DNA from: Fomitopsis serialis | Lineage: Eukaryota; Basidiomycota; Agaricomycetes; Polyporales; Fomitopsidaceae | Direction of reading: 5' to 3' | NCBI RefSeq assembly: GCF_022376445.1 | Contig: NW_025955306.1 | Coordinates: 1 to 41,989, forward strand | Length of the DNA stretch: 41,989 bases | In this document: in pieces, positions 11,051-21,928 of the stretch | Numbering within the stretch: the stretch's first letter is position 1 | How the letters are laid out: every line of letters starts with the position of its first letter | The notes under the pieces: model-generated | What the model saw: only the letters and a program-made list of their open reading frames with translations | Told to the model about the DNA's origin: nothing | Database searches by the model: none | Translations under genes and position numbers: made by a program

Positions 11051-12653
11051 TCAGCTTTCCTGGTAGATCTTGACGCTTTTGACTTCCCAGTCTAAGCGAG
11101 ATGTCAGTAAACAGGCTGTCGCGATAATTGACTGAGTACGCACAGGCATCCGCAAAGCCGTCGCCGTGATTCGCGACATAGTCAGCGCAAGTGGACACGC
11201 CGGTCGTCGTCGCACAGCTCTGGCTCTGACCGGTACCAGTCGCACCCCAGGCAGTACCTGCCCATTGACCGCTACACATAACATCAGGCAACCACACTAG
11301 CCCTTAATGCACCCCTCACTTACCAGAGCGTTGTGTCGAAGATCGCCTGGTGGTCGTAGAAGTACGTCGACATGTTGCAGTCCGTGCTCGGCCAGAATGA
11401 CAGTGGCGTCCCCCATTTCGAAGAGTCAGGAGAGCCACTTGAGATGTCCGATGGGATGGAGGAGCGCGGGAAGAACCAGACCTTGATGCCATCGTTCGTC
11501 CATTGCACTAGAATCATGTAAGAGAGCGATAACTTCACAGATACGCTCGCATACGCACTTGTGTAGACACCTCCGCCGATGGAGTTGAAGCCGGCACCAA
11601 ATGAATTGGTGCTACTCGACTGCACACCGCAGCCAGCATCGCCTGTCTCAGCGGCAGCGCAATTGGTGCCACCCACGACGGTTCCGCTGATGCCCAACGT
11701 GCTGCTGTCCCCTGACGGGAGATTGCAGCCGTGAGAGGTGTGGATGGAGGCCTGGTTGATAGTCAGGGTGTTCACGCCCTCAACGATGTCGATCTCGCCA
11801 CCGTTCGGCCAGTTGGGGCCTGCGAGAGGATGTTCAGAACGAAGATTGGTACTAAGGGGAGAAGCGACGCACCGTCAGACCAAAAGGCGGGCCAGGTGCC
11901 ACAGCCAGTAGGCACATGTACGGCGTCAAGAATAACCAGACCGCCGGAGAACGTGTAGTCGGTCGTGATACGCACGCTCTTGCGGTTGCCCGACACGGTC
12001 TGCGTCGTGTCAACACGCATGTATGCGTTTCCTGCGCTGTTGATACCTGTCAGGTTCCCCGATGACTGCGAAAGGGATCAGTGTGGCGTCCCGCTCCTCT
12101 AGTAGGGCTGTGACGTACAGCAGTACCGGAATCGACGTATTGCACATTGCCATCAGTGGGATCGGATTCGGTCCAGAATGTCCAGCCGCTGAAGAACGAG
12201 TTGCCCTCCTGCGCAACGGGTAAGGGCACGCTACTTCGGACAGTACAATACACGCACGTAGCTCTGCTTCAACTTCCACGGCGATGACGACGCCGTACCC
12301 GAACTGCTCGCAGTAGGTGCGGACGCTGACGCGGTACCCGATGCCTTCGCGGACGCGCTTCCGCTGCTACCGGAGCCCCCAGACGACCCAGACCCAGACG
12401 ACCCGCCGCCACTCTCCGCGAGGCCATCTCCCGTCACGCAGTAGACACTTTGCGAGCTACTGTCCTGTGACACTAGGATGGGCGAGAACGCGCGTCGCAA
12501 GTCGCGAGCCAGATTGGAGCTGCGCTTCACCGCATGTCGGTGTGCAGAGTCAATACTGCGGAGGATGTGGTCCGAGCCTCGCGCGAAGATGTTGGCCTCG
12601 GATGGGGCGGCGCTGGCGAGCAGGAAGAGAATAAGAGGTACGTGGAAGTACAT
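11051..12653 (-). CDS. secreted glycoside hydrolase family 16 paralogue
   Basis: Same role and architecture as the gene at 5033-6591. Exons 12653-12258, 12208-12119, 12065-11873, 11819-11559, 11507-11324, 11271-11144, 11091-11051; 1293 nt, 430 aa. The signal peptide is LILFLLASAAPSEA, followed by a Ser/Gly/Ala linker and the catalytic domain. The signature GEIDIVEG has E235, D237 and E240. Five introns sit at the same codons and phases as in the paralogue; an extra 53-nt intron (11820-11872) splits FWSDG/PNWPNGG just before the active site. The linker and loops differ clearly and the catalytic core is close, so this is an old duplicate rather than a recent copy. It points towards its paralogue, with the SprT protease, tRNA and RPS29 between them. 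Confidence 0.93.
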
Positions 12654-14024
12654 GGTGGTGGTCGCGGGTAGAGATTGCAACAGAGAGAGCACCTCGCGAC
12701 GCCGAGAGTGAAAACTGCCGGACTAGGCTCAGCCTGGTGGCGAGAGTGGGAGAGAAGTCTAAGAGAAGATGGCTCGGGAAAAGGACCGGAGGGCGACTCG
12801 ATCGCAGCAGCGGTGGTGGGCACGAATCACGAAGGTCCGTGCTTATCAGCGTCGAGGACGACAAGGCGAGGGGTTTCTGCGGCGTGGTGGACGAGCGAGC
12901 GTGGCGGAGAGAAGGAGAGACACTCGAGGGCCAATCAGCGCGGCATGCGGCACCACAAACACGAGGCCATTGTCCCCTCGTTTTGTCCTGCGTGATGCGC
13001 TGTGCTGTACTGCTTTCTTGTTCGACGGCTGTGGTGTGGCCATGGTTTCGGCGGCTGCGTTGGTGGCGATGGCGGAGGAAGAGATGCGCAGTGCCAATTT
13101 CCGGGTCGATGCCTGGCCAGTCCCGCGACGGAAGCTGTCATGACCAGCGTCTGTGGCCCAGTGTCACGGTGGGGGCCAACTTGAAAGTTCGCAGACTTGT
13201 AAGTAACTCTGACTCTGACCCTCGTCTCGCGGATTCACCTCTTGCAGAGGGACGGCGGTGGCAGTCGATAGCTACTGCTCTCAAACTGCTCTGCACCATG
13301 TGGCGGACAAAGCACGGTTTCTGAAGCTGCCACTGCACGCAGCTGAAACTGAAAGCCGCTGGGAACCCGGTCCAGAGAAATGAGCCGTATATGGGCGTCA
13401 TCCAGGAGCCTAACTTATTCACGAAACGGGAAGTACGCTCTGCGTGCAAGGTTCCTTGCGCGGGGCACTTGGCCCTTAGGCTATGATGACGGTATGATTG
13501 GCGAGGTGCGTAGATGAGCTGCTAAACTGAAGGCGAGTCTGCTCGGGAGCAGGCTAGGTTAGGCCCTCGCTCCAACCTAACTTACGTAGCCCCGGGATCC
13601 ATTGACTGCAACACCCCCATGGATGGTATGCGGTCGGATGCCCTAGAATGGGCTCGGGACCGTCGGTGGGCATCGCATGGTCATCCTCCTGAGCGCCAAC
13701 CTGGCCAGTTCACCCGAGGTACACATTCAACACCTGTTGATGCGCCGAAGGTCGGATATGCTCGACATCGGAGTCGGAGGAATAATACCGCGTGCTCATT
13801 CTTTACATTCATCGGAGATATTCAAGGTGGCTGGATGTTCTGTCAATCATCGTGACAAGCGCATCCATCCTGTCTATGCCCGATTTCTCCTGGCGGTGTG
13901 CCTTGATGCTGAACGCCCAGAACGTGCATTGCATACAGGTGAGGAAAGCCCTGCTTGAGAATATATAAAGGTCTTAGCTAAGTCCCACAGAATACCAGAA
14001 ACACGAGCTTTTTCAATTCACCAG
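12654..14024. other. intergenic region between divergent genes
   Basis: About 1.4 kb between the 5' ends of the second GH16 gene and the small secreted protein. The open frames here are GC-rich and featureless, and I judge them non-coding. Near 13551-13590 there is a small hairpin-like inverted repeat (TAGGTT ... AACCTA). A clear TATA box, TATATAAAG, lies at about 13962-13970, some 55 bp upstream of the next ATG. Confidence 0.55.
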
Positions 14025-14464
14025 ATGCAGCCTCTCTCACTTGCTATCCTCCTTTCGCTGGCCGCAGTCACAGCGGCCCAGACATCTTGCCCTTCAGCGA
14101 TGCCGTTGTCGCTTTGCTGCGTCAGCCTAGGGCCTTTCAGTGATAACGAGTATGTTTGGGAGAATGTATGCGGGGTGACAGTCCCAGACACCAGTCTCTT
14201 GACTGCGTCTGGGTGTGAAAGCAATATACCGCAGTGGTAGGTCTACCTCTCCGTATCTGCGCTGGAAACTGCATCCCCATCTGACCTGTTGTCTATTAGC
14301 GGGAGTCAGGAGTACCAGAACATGTATGCGGCGTGCTGCCAGGAGTATCTGGGTGAGCCGCTCTAGCTTACGTTGTAGTTGTCACTCAACCTTTCTTCCG
14401 TTCAGACTGCCCGAGCGAGGACGGCGCCGTTGCGTACAATTGCACCGGAACACTCCTGGAGTGA
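14025..14464 (+). CDS. small secreted cysteine-rich protein
   Basis: Exons 14025-14236, 14300-14352, 14406-14464; 324 nt, 107 aa. Residues 1-18 form a signal peptide (LAILLSLAAVTAA) ending before QTSCPS. The mature part of about 89 residues has ten cysteines in the order C-CC-C-C-C-CC-C-C, with the segments CCVSLGPFSDN, VWENVCG, YAACCQEYLDC and YNCTG. This resembles the hydrophobin arrangement (C-CC-C-C-CC-C) but has extra cysteines and little hydrophobic loop. I call it hydrophobin-like or effector-like only, with no known function. The strong TATA box suggests a highly expressed or inducible gene. Both introns carry good splice sites, and the ten cysteines appear only when they are removed. 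Confidence 0.8.
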
Positions 14465-14862
14465 TTCTCAGCGCGAGCTACCGCGCCCATGACGCCTTTG
14501 TCGTATATTGAGATGCCAGACAGTGCGGCTAGGGGAGGATCCTTTGATTACTATGGCCCGTCGCATCCGCATGCGTATATATGAATTCCGTAGTGCTATG
14601 ATACGTTTGTTCGTTGGTTATGTGGTTTCGTCGTCGCTCCGCTGTGTGTAAAGATTATTACCACAGATACCTGTACTATCCCAGTGCGAACATGCGCCAG
14701 AGAGTACTAGTGTGTCCCTGGTGTATCGTTGATTTGATTCTGTTTGAACCACGTCAGCTGCCTAAACGGGTCACACGCGCGGACGTGTTCGCAGTGGCGC
14801 CCGGGCAGGGTAACTGAGCGCGTCTCGCGTCCCAAGCATTCATTTTCTATCGCATTCCTACC
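14465..14862. other. intergenic, no gene recognised
   Basis: 3' flank of the secreted protein and promoter of the acetyl-CoA transporter. No conserved signal found. Confidence 0.5.
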
Positions 14863-17264
14863 ATGTCTCATCCCGACGGCTCAACCCAACAGACACGACG
14901 GAGACAAGCTTACCAAGATGACCCCGCAGGGCTTGCGAACGGAAAGAACTCGCGGCCAGACGCTCTCGCAACCTCGCTGGAGAGCATCTCGGTACGGCCT
15001 CGAACGCCCAAGACCGCGCGGGGTCGTCCGTGGGATGAAGATGGGCTCATGGACGATGTCGAATTGAGCCTGTTGGACAAGGAAGAGCCTCGGGAGGCCG
15101 AGGCCGACGTGAAGGATGTAAAACGGCCCATGTCTACACGCGATAGACGGGCAATTATCCTACTCATCATTCTATGTGAGTGTGACACTACGCGGAAGCG
15201 CCATTCGAGTTGCTCATACTACGTGTTTGAAGACCTAATACAGGGCTTTCCTGTGAGTGATTGTTGTGCAAGAGGCGAGCTGATGCTGACGCCTGCACCT
15301 CAAGCTGGGCCTCGCACTAGGTGAGATTCGCCATAAGGTCACTCGGCTCGCTCGTTATTGACCACAGAGGACAGGCTCCCTCCCATTCCTTCTCAGAGAG
15401 CATCTATCATACTCACAGCTCGCCACTTTCTCTCTTGCGAGTTATCCTTATTCCTTGAAACTATTCTGGTCGCCCATAGTCGATGCTGTGTACACCCCCG
15501 CACTCGGCCGACGGAAATCCTGGATTATCCCCATGCAGATTCTCGTCGGCTCCATCATGACGATACTGTCTTTTTACGCGGATGAGATGATGCAAAACGT
15601 TTGTACGGCTAATATTAGGAAGTCCAGAGATCTAACGAGGCGCATATTAGCCTGCAGAATATATCAACGTGCTTACTGCCGCGTTCACCACGCTCGTGTT
15701 CTTGTCTGCCACTCAAGGTTCATTACCATATGTTTTTGTACGCCCGAAACCTGACTGACAAACCCACGTAGATATCGCGGTTGATGGTGAGGCAGAGGAG
15801 ACATGTCCAAGCCAGCTGTGACCCCTAACCACCACCATTTGGACAGGCTGGGCACTTACGCTGCTCTCTGAAGAAAACCTGTCATTTGCGTCCACTTGCC
15901 AAACTATTGGTCTGAACACTGGGTACCTCCTGTCTTACACGGTGTTTTTGGCTCTCAACAGTCAGGCGTTTGCGTACGTGCTCCCTGTCACTACTACTTT
16001 TTCCGATTCTAAAGTCTCGTAAAATCAGGGAAAAGTGGGGTATACCACGTCTCGAGCTGGGCAGATACTTGCTCTTCTGCAGCATGATATCATTCGGCAC
16101 CACCATATGGTTGTTCTTTGAGAAAGAGGTATGTGGTCTTCCTGATACCCAAGCATAGTATATCAACATCCCGCAGGACGAAGATGCCGATGTCGACATG
16201 AGCATCAAGTCCGTCTACAAGACAATGTGGACCATATGCCGTCTAAAACGTCTGTATCCCGTTAACTCTACAGCAGTGATTGGCAAATTAACACCTCCTA
16301 TGACAGACGTCCGAACGCTTCTAGCCGTGCACCTCTTCGCCAAGATAGCATTCCAAGCTCACGACGCTGTCACATCACTCAAGATGGTCGAAAAGGGTCT
16401 CGGACGAGAAGACATGGCGGTTGCTGTCCTAATCGACTTCCCGTTCTCGATCTTGGGTGGCTTATTAGCGGGACGCTGGTCCCGAGGCGATAAACCTCTC
16501 GATGCTTGGATCAACTCTTACTGGCCTCGCCTGATTCTAACACTCGCTTCTACTCTGACCGTTTACTGGTTCCCCACGCCGCCAATCTCCACGGCGTTTT
16601 TTGCGCTGATCATTATCGAGACTGTCGCTGCATCATTCGCTTCGTGAGTCTATTTGGCGTTGATCTATTGAGACAGATATTCTGATGCCCTATCGTAGAA
16701 CGATACAATTTGGTGGTATGGCTGCATTCCATACACGAGTGTCTGACCCGATCGTTGGTGGTACCTACATGACAGTGCGTGTTCCGATGTTCAGCCATAC
16801 TATCATGATGCTCACGTTTTCGCAGCTATTTGCGACCTTTTCCAACCTCGGCGGAACGTGGCCAAGATACTTCGTTCTGAAAGGTGTCGACTTCTTCAGC
16901 GTCGCTACCTGTCAAATCGGGGATGACATCGCAGTACAAGGTCGGTGTATCGGCTGAGAAGCGTCTGTGATTTATAGCTTACCATTAATTTCTGACAGCC
17001 GCTGAATGTGTGTCCGAGCACGGAAAAGCGGTTTGTGCGCAGCTGGGTGGCAAGTGTGTAACAGAGCAAGATGGGTACTACACTGTATCTGGGATTTGTT
17101 TGGGTCTTGGTCTGTTGTCCGTTGTATTCTTTATGATCCCCACTGCTCGAAAACTACAAGGTGCGCACCGACACGTTATACGTGCGCTTTCTTGGTACTC
17201 AATATTAACGATGTATGTCCATCCAGCTATTCCTCCGAGTAGGTGGCGAGTAATCTCGTCATGA
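14863..17264 (+). CDS. acetyl-CoA transporter, SLC33A1/Acatn family
   Basis: Multi-pass membrane protein that in animals brings acetyl-CoA into the ER lumen for acetylation. Fourteen exons: 14863-15175, 15233-15252, 15305-15320, 15375-15598, 15651-15717, 15772-15786, 15847-15973, 16029-16128, 16177-16249, 16307-16643, 16699-16774, 16826-16940, 16999-17160, 17227-17264; 1683 nt, 560 aa, all phases fit. The cytosolic N-terminal 95 residues are polar. Membrane segments then carry family landmarks: YLIQGFPLGLALGSLPFLL, LKLFWSPIVDAVY, GRRKSWIIP, FLSATQDIAVDGWALTLL, ARVSDPIVGGTYMT-like HTRVSDPIVGGTYMT, and FSNLGGTWP. A Cys-rich loop near 505-535 precedes the last helix. Several exons are tiny (20, 16 and 15 nt). 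Substrate follows the family; in fungi it is rarely tested. Confidence 0.9.
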
Positions 17265-17636
17265 GGGACTAGTCGTAAATGTTGGGATCTGTATTTATGT
17301 TGATGCGGAGCAGACCACGGAGACACTTTCAATCAGTCTGTACCAAGTCTGTACGGAGCAGTCGTTGTACGCGCGAGGAATAGAACTTGAAGAGACAACA
17401 ACACAGTAGTGGTCACCATGGCTCGGCCGAGAACAAGACCACTGTGGTTTGTGGCTGAGGTGAATGGCGCCGGCCCTGAGGTTGGTCACGCTGGCCCTGA
17501 GCGCGGGAGGCCACACCAACTACACTTCGTGATTTTTCACATTACACTCGCGCTGCTTCGCTGCCTCTAAGCTCGCAATTCCCTACCACCCGCCAAGCGG
17601 TCTTGCTTTCCGACTCCGAGTATTTCTGTTATCAAA
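17265..17636. other. intergenic, no gene recognised
   Basis: Short gap between two tandem + strand genes; presumably the 3' end of the transporter and the promoter of the GYF gene. Confidence 0.5.
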
Positions 17637-20600
17637 ATGACTACAACAATGCATTTTGGTCCCGAGTGGATGCGCACCAAGGGCTCTGCTCGTCCGGCAC
17701 CCGAGCCACCCCTCACATCGGCTCCTGCCGGTACATCTACCTACTCTGCTCTGGTGGCCCCACGACAAATGGGCCTCCTGAACGTCGAGACGACCCCAAC
17801 CCGTTCCGCTACTCCAAGGACGAGATACTCCGCATTTACAAGGAGGGAGGTGGCCGAGGTGGCCTGGGCTTGGAAGTAGAAAGGTGGGAGGGCATTGTTC
17901 GCGAGGTGGGGTGCGAACCGGTTGGTCTTAAGGAGATGAGCGAGTCCGAGAAGAAGGTGCGGGCATGCGTTCACCGTGAGGATGGCAATGACCAACGCTA
18001 CGCAGCTCTTCGCGGGTTCGCTTAACTCTGAGATTCGTCGCCGCCAGTCGACGGACGTATTATCACCGTTGACAACCACGCCCGGAGAAAGAACCAAGCT
18101 AGGCCACGCTGCGACTGCTGGCAGCCCGATGCGCGAACGGATAGGTAACTTAACGAGTCGAAGGCGTGATAGCACAGGTGATTGAGGATCAGCCCAACGT
18201 GTTCGGGCGGTTTGATTCACAATGCACTTCGCAGATCAACAGCCTCTCGGAATACCTCGGAAGCTTTCACTGTCCTCCATACAGATTGGTACATTTGCCC
18301 CACCTCCTCGTGAAACACCTTTACCTTCGCCGAGAACACGAGTCGGGGGCACGCCAGGATTTGAGGGAGTCCTAGGCGAGTCGTGGTCTTCACGCAGGCG
18401 AGGCGATAGTCTGTCAAAAACTGGTGGGGACACTGTTGGTCGGAGGGATCGAGAGGGCACCGATTCAGGGCGGGACTTGAAGGGTCCGGACATCAAGGAG
18501 GAGGACGAGGACATGGCCCGAAAAGCAGACCAAGTTGGGCCTGCACGACCTGATGGTAGGGGCACCCAACCCCCAACCCCGGCCACAAATGGCACCGGCA
18601 AGGTCGCTCCCGTAGAGAATGTCAGCAGTATCAATAACGGCCTGGCGGACTTGAGTCTGGGAGTCCATGAACGAAGCGTAGGTCCTGACGCTCCTGCCTC
18701 TGAACAGTTAGGTGCTGCGCCCTCACCGAAACCTCCGGGGTTAATCGACCTGTCGAGCGTTGAATGGTGCTACCTGGACCCCCAAGGGAACGTACAAGGC
18801 AGGTCATCACGGCTGAGACGGGATGTAGTTGATCTAAATATCTGCTAATTGTAGGACCCTTCACTGCGGACATCATGCAACGCTGGCAAAACGAAGGTTA
18901 CTTCGCTTCCGAACTCATGATGAAGCGCAGACATCTGGATACGGAGTGGACGTCGGTTGGCGAGATGACACGCCGTGCAGGCACCAAGCCTATTTTCCTC
19001 ACACCGGGTGTGACGTCGGCGGCACCCCCGGGTTTACGGCGGCCCGACGTCCTCGCAGAAGGACCCAGTCTCGACAGGAGCTCCCCTCTGCAACCTGTTC
19101 CTACAGTTTCCAGGCGCGGTTCGACTTTGGATCCGTACCTTCACAACGGATCCAGCGCCTCTTCACCATCATCGTCCTTCGGGGGTGGCAGGTATCTCAA
19201 TGGCTCCCCGGACCCGAGCAGTCTCGACGGACGGACAAGTACCAGCTTATACGGAGAACCTGCTGTCGGACCACGTCTAGCAGCGCTGGCGTCAATGCCG
19301 TCCCTGCACAATCAGAGGCGACCAACTCTCAACGATCCGTTTGACTCGTCAGCGGGACTGCGACACTCATTCTCGCATACTGGGTTAGGCAGGGGATTGG
19401 ACACCCAAGTTCTCAATGGTATGTCCCGTTGGCTCTGTAGACACAACAACTCATTCTCCATGGTGTACTAGGTATGAACGGCTTCGGCTCGAGCACTAGC
19501 GCCCAATTTGGTCAGTATGCCACAGGCTTCGATGGGCCGAGGGTAGATATGGGAACAACGGGACTGGGAATGTACGGGAGCAGCCATGGCTTAGCCGGTT
19601 TGCGCAGTGCCCAAGACATGCCTTTGGGACAAGCTGATCAGAGCTCCACGCAAGACCTTAGAATGCCTCCGACGCCATCGCGAGTTGTCCATCGTGATAT
19701 GTACGGCAAGCCTGTTGAAGACACGCAGTCCTCGTCTTTTGGTGTCGCCCCCTTGAACATCAATGATATCCCCTACTCTCCCAGCGTACAGGCTGCGACA
19801 CAGGCACAGTCGATCCCCTACTCCTCGTCGCAAGACAATCGGTCGTTACACTCTCATACACATACACCTTTACTTGAGCGCCCGCCCGTCCCTCCAATAG
19901 CTACGTTCGGCTCGAATCAGCAATCGCACGGCGCATTCGTCTCTTCTCCCGTGCGCGCGGCGGCCGCCCCTCAATGGCCCCCGCAACCCGCTCCCGCTAC
20001 ACGCCGCCCCGGTCCTTTCGACCCTGACTATCCCACAGCCAGCAACACTGTGATAACCGGAATGTCCACTACGTCCGCGACATCTTATCCACGTTCAGTG
20101 CAACACATACCTTCGAACATTCAGTCCCCATGGGGTCCTGCGATTCAGCAAGGCCGACCGGTGAACGGATGGGGCAAAGACGCAAGCAGTTTGACTGTGG
20201 AAAATCTTGGGCAACATAACCAACAACAGCACGATGTTCCCAGTCAGACGACCCGCGTTTCGGGTCATCGTGTCCCTGAAGTCCCGGTTGCCACACCTGA
20301 GCCCGCACCAACTGAGCTGGCCATCGGTGAACCTGTTCCTTCCGCTGCCGCGCAATCGCTCGCAGAGCCTTCCCGCTCGCAGAAACGCAAGTCTTCGACA
20401 CAAGCTGCTGCTCCTTCGACAATTGTTCCGAAGGCGGTTGCACCTGCGCCAATCAAGCCTCCATCTCCTTCACCTGCACCTGTCGCGCCTACCTCTGCTT
20501 CCGAACCCAAGGTCGCATGGGCTACGGATGAAGAGGCGAAGAAGGTGAAACCGTCTGGCGCACCTCTGGGTTTGCGCGAAATCCAAGAAGCGGAGACGAA

Positions 20601-21693
20601 GAAGTTGGAAGCGCGCAAGGCTGCAGAACGTGAACGCGAGCGGGCCGCTCGCCTTGCTGGAGGTACTTCACAGGCCGAGAACTTCCAGCCGTTCACAGCG
20701 TCGTGGGGCCTTCCAACGTCGCAGGCGGGTGCAACACGACCTGTCGCCACCCCAAAGGAGCCCGTTACTTCGCCCGGATCATCCGCAACCACTCCTGCGA
20801 CGCCTGTATGGACCAACACTGCCAACCCGGTAACCAAGAAGACGATGAAGGAGATCCAAGAGGAGGAAGAGAAACGCAGGAAGTTGGCGTCCAAAGAGAA
20901 GGAGACAGTGGCGGCAGCGGCGAAGAGAGCTCATGCAGACACTACCACGAAGGTAAAGTGCAATCACACACACTCAGGTCCGTCTTCTTACATTCGCTTC
21001 CTCTGACTAGCTTGCTACGCCTGCGGTTCAACCGTCGGGGGCGCGTGGACCACTGTCGGCTTAGGTGGCAAGGTGGCGGCAGCTGCTACGCCGGCGGCAG
21101 TACGGCCCACGGTCACTACGACTACTCCAGCGAAGGTCGTTTCAGGCGCGTCATCTCCAGCAGTGGCTGCCCCGACTGTTGCCGTTCGTGTTACCGCCAC
21201 GCCGGCAATTCCACCTTCTCGACCAGCGATGACCACTAAGGCGTCTTCGAGGGTGGATGACTTCCCCACGCCTCCTTCGCAGGATTTCATGAAGTGGATG
21301 GGCGATTCGTTGAAGGGACTCAATAGCAGCGTCAGCTGTACGTTCTTTCGTCCATCTGCGGCAATAAGATACTGATTGTCATTTGCAGTCGAGGAAATTA
21401 CATCCATGTTGCTGTCATTCCCGCTGGATCCTGACCCATCGACGGTCGAGATCATTTCAGACCTTATCTACGCCAGTAGCACGACACTCGACGGTCGTCG
21501 CTTTGCGGCCGAATTCGTGAGCAGACGCAAGGCAGACGCGGCGACCCGCGCAAAGAACGGCACGCCCGCCGGGTCGTCCGCGAAGGGCGTGTCCATTGCT
21601 GACGTCGTTAAGGCGCAGCCCAAGCAAACGCAGCAGCCGGAATGGGGTGGATTCAAGGTGGTGAACAAGAAAAAGAAGGGCGGCCGTGCATAG
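17637..21693 (+). CDS. GYF-domain protein (Smy2/GIGYF-like)
   Basis: GYF domains bind proline-rich peptides; relatives act in mRNA repression and vesicle traffic. Exons 17637-17956, 18006-18177, 18235-18798, 18855-19418, 19472-20952, 21011-21337, 21389-21693. The GYF domain (about 338-395) reads EWCYLDPQGNVQGPF, then MQRWQNEGYF. The C-terminus has charged coiled-coil helices, a DFMKWMGDSLKGLN segment and ends PEWGGFKVVNKKKKGG. Intron 18799-18854 must be GC-AG (donor GCAGGT), because only that yields VQ|GPF. The frame breaks twice, at a C4 run (17758-17761) and a G5 run (21037-21041). One extra base in each run restores frame and exactly the phases that the next splice sites require (about 1244 aa). 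I take these as assembly errors. An alternative for the first is a 54-nt intron from a GTACAT donor. Confidence 0.85.
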
Positions 21694-21928
21694 TAGCAGG
21701 CTACCATAAAGAGGCTACGAGGACATGGGTGTGTACAGTATGTGCCTTGTACTCTCTGTCATAATGTTGCGTGCTGTAATATGTCGTCTCTCGTTGATGC
21801 TCTTGTCGTACCGTATAGCCTTTGGATAGTGCTAGTGACTAATAAGAACGATTTCACCCACTCTTGGCTGCGTCGAAGGCGATCGATGACAGCATCATGA
21901 AGCACAAAATCGGTACAGAAACGAAGCA

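Noticed and set aside
14025..14464. Class I hydrophobin
   Set aside because: Ten rather than eight cysteines, wrong spacing and no long hydrophobic loop.
17731..17784. 54-nt intron (GTACAT donor) to explain the first frame break in the GYF gene
   Set aside because: It would remove STYSALVAP, which looks like conserved coding sequence, and has a weak donor; one missing C explains the break with fewer losses.
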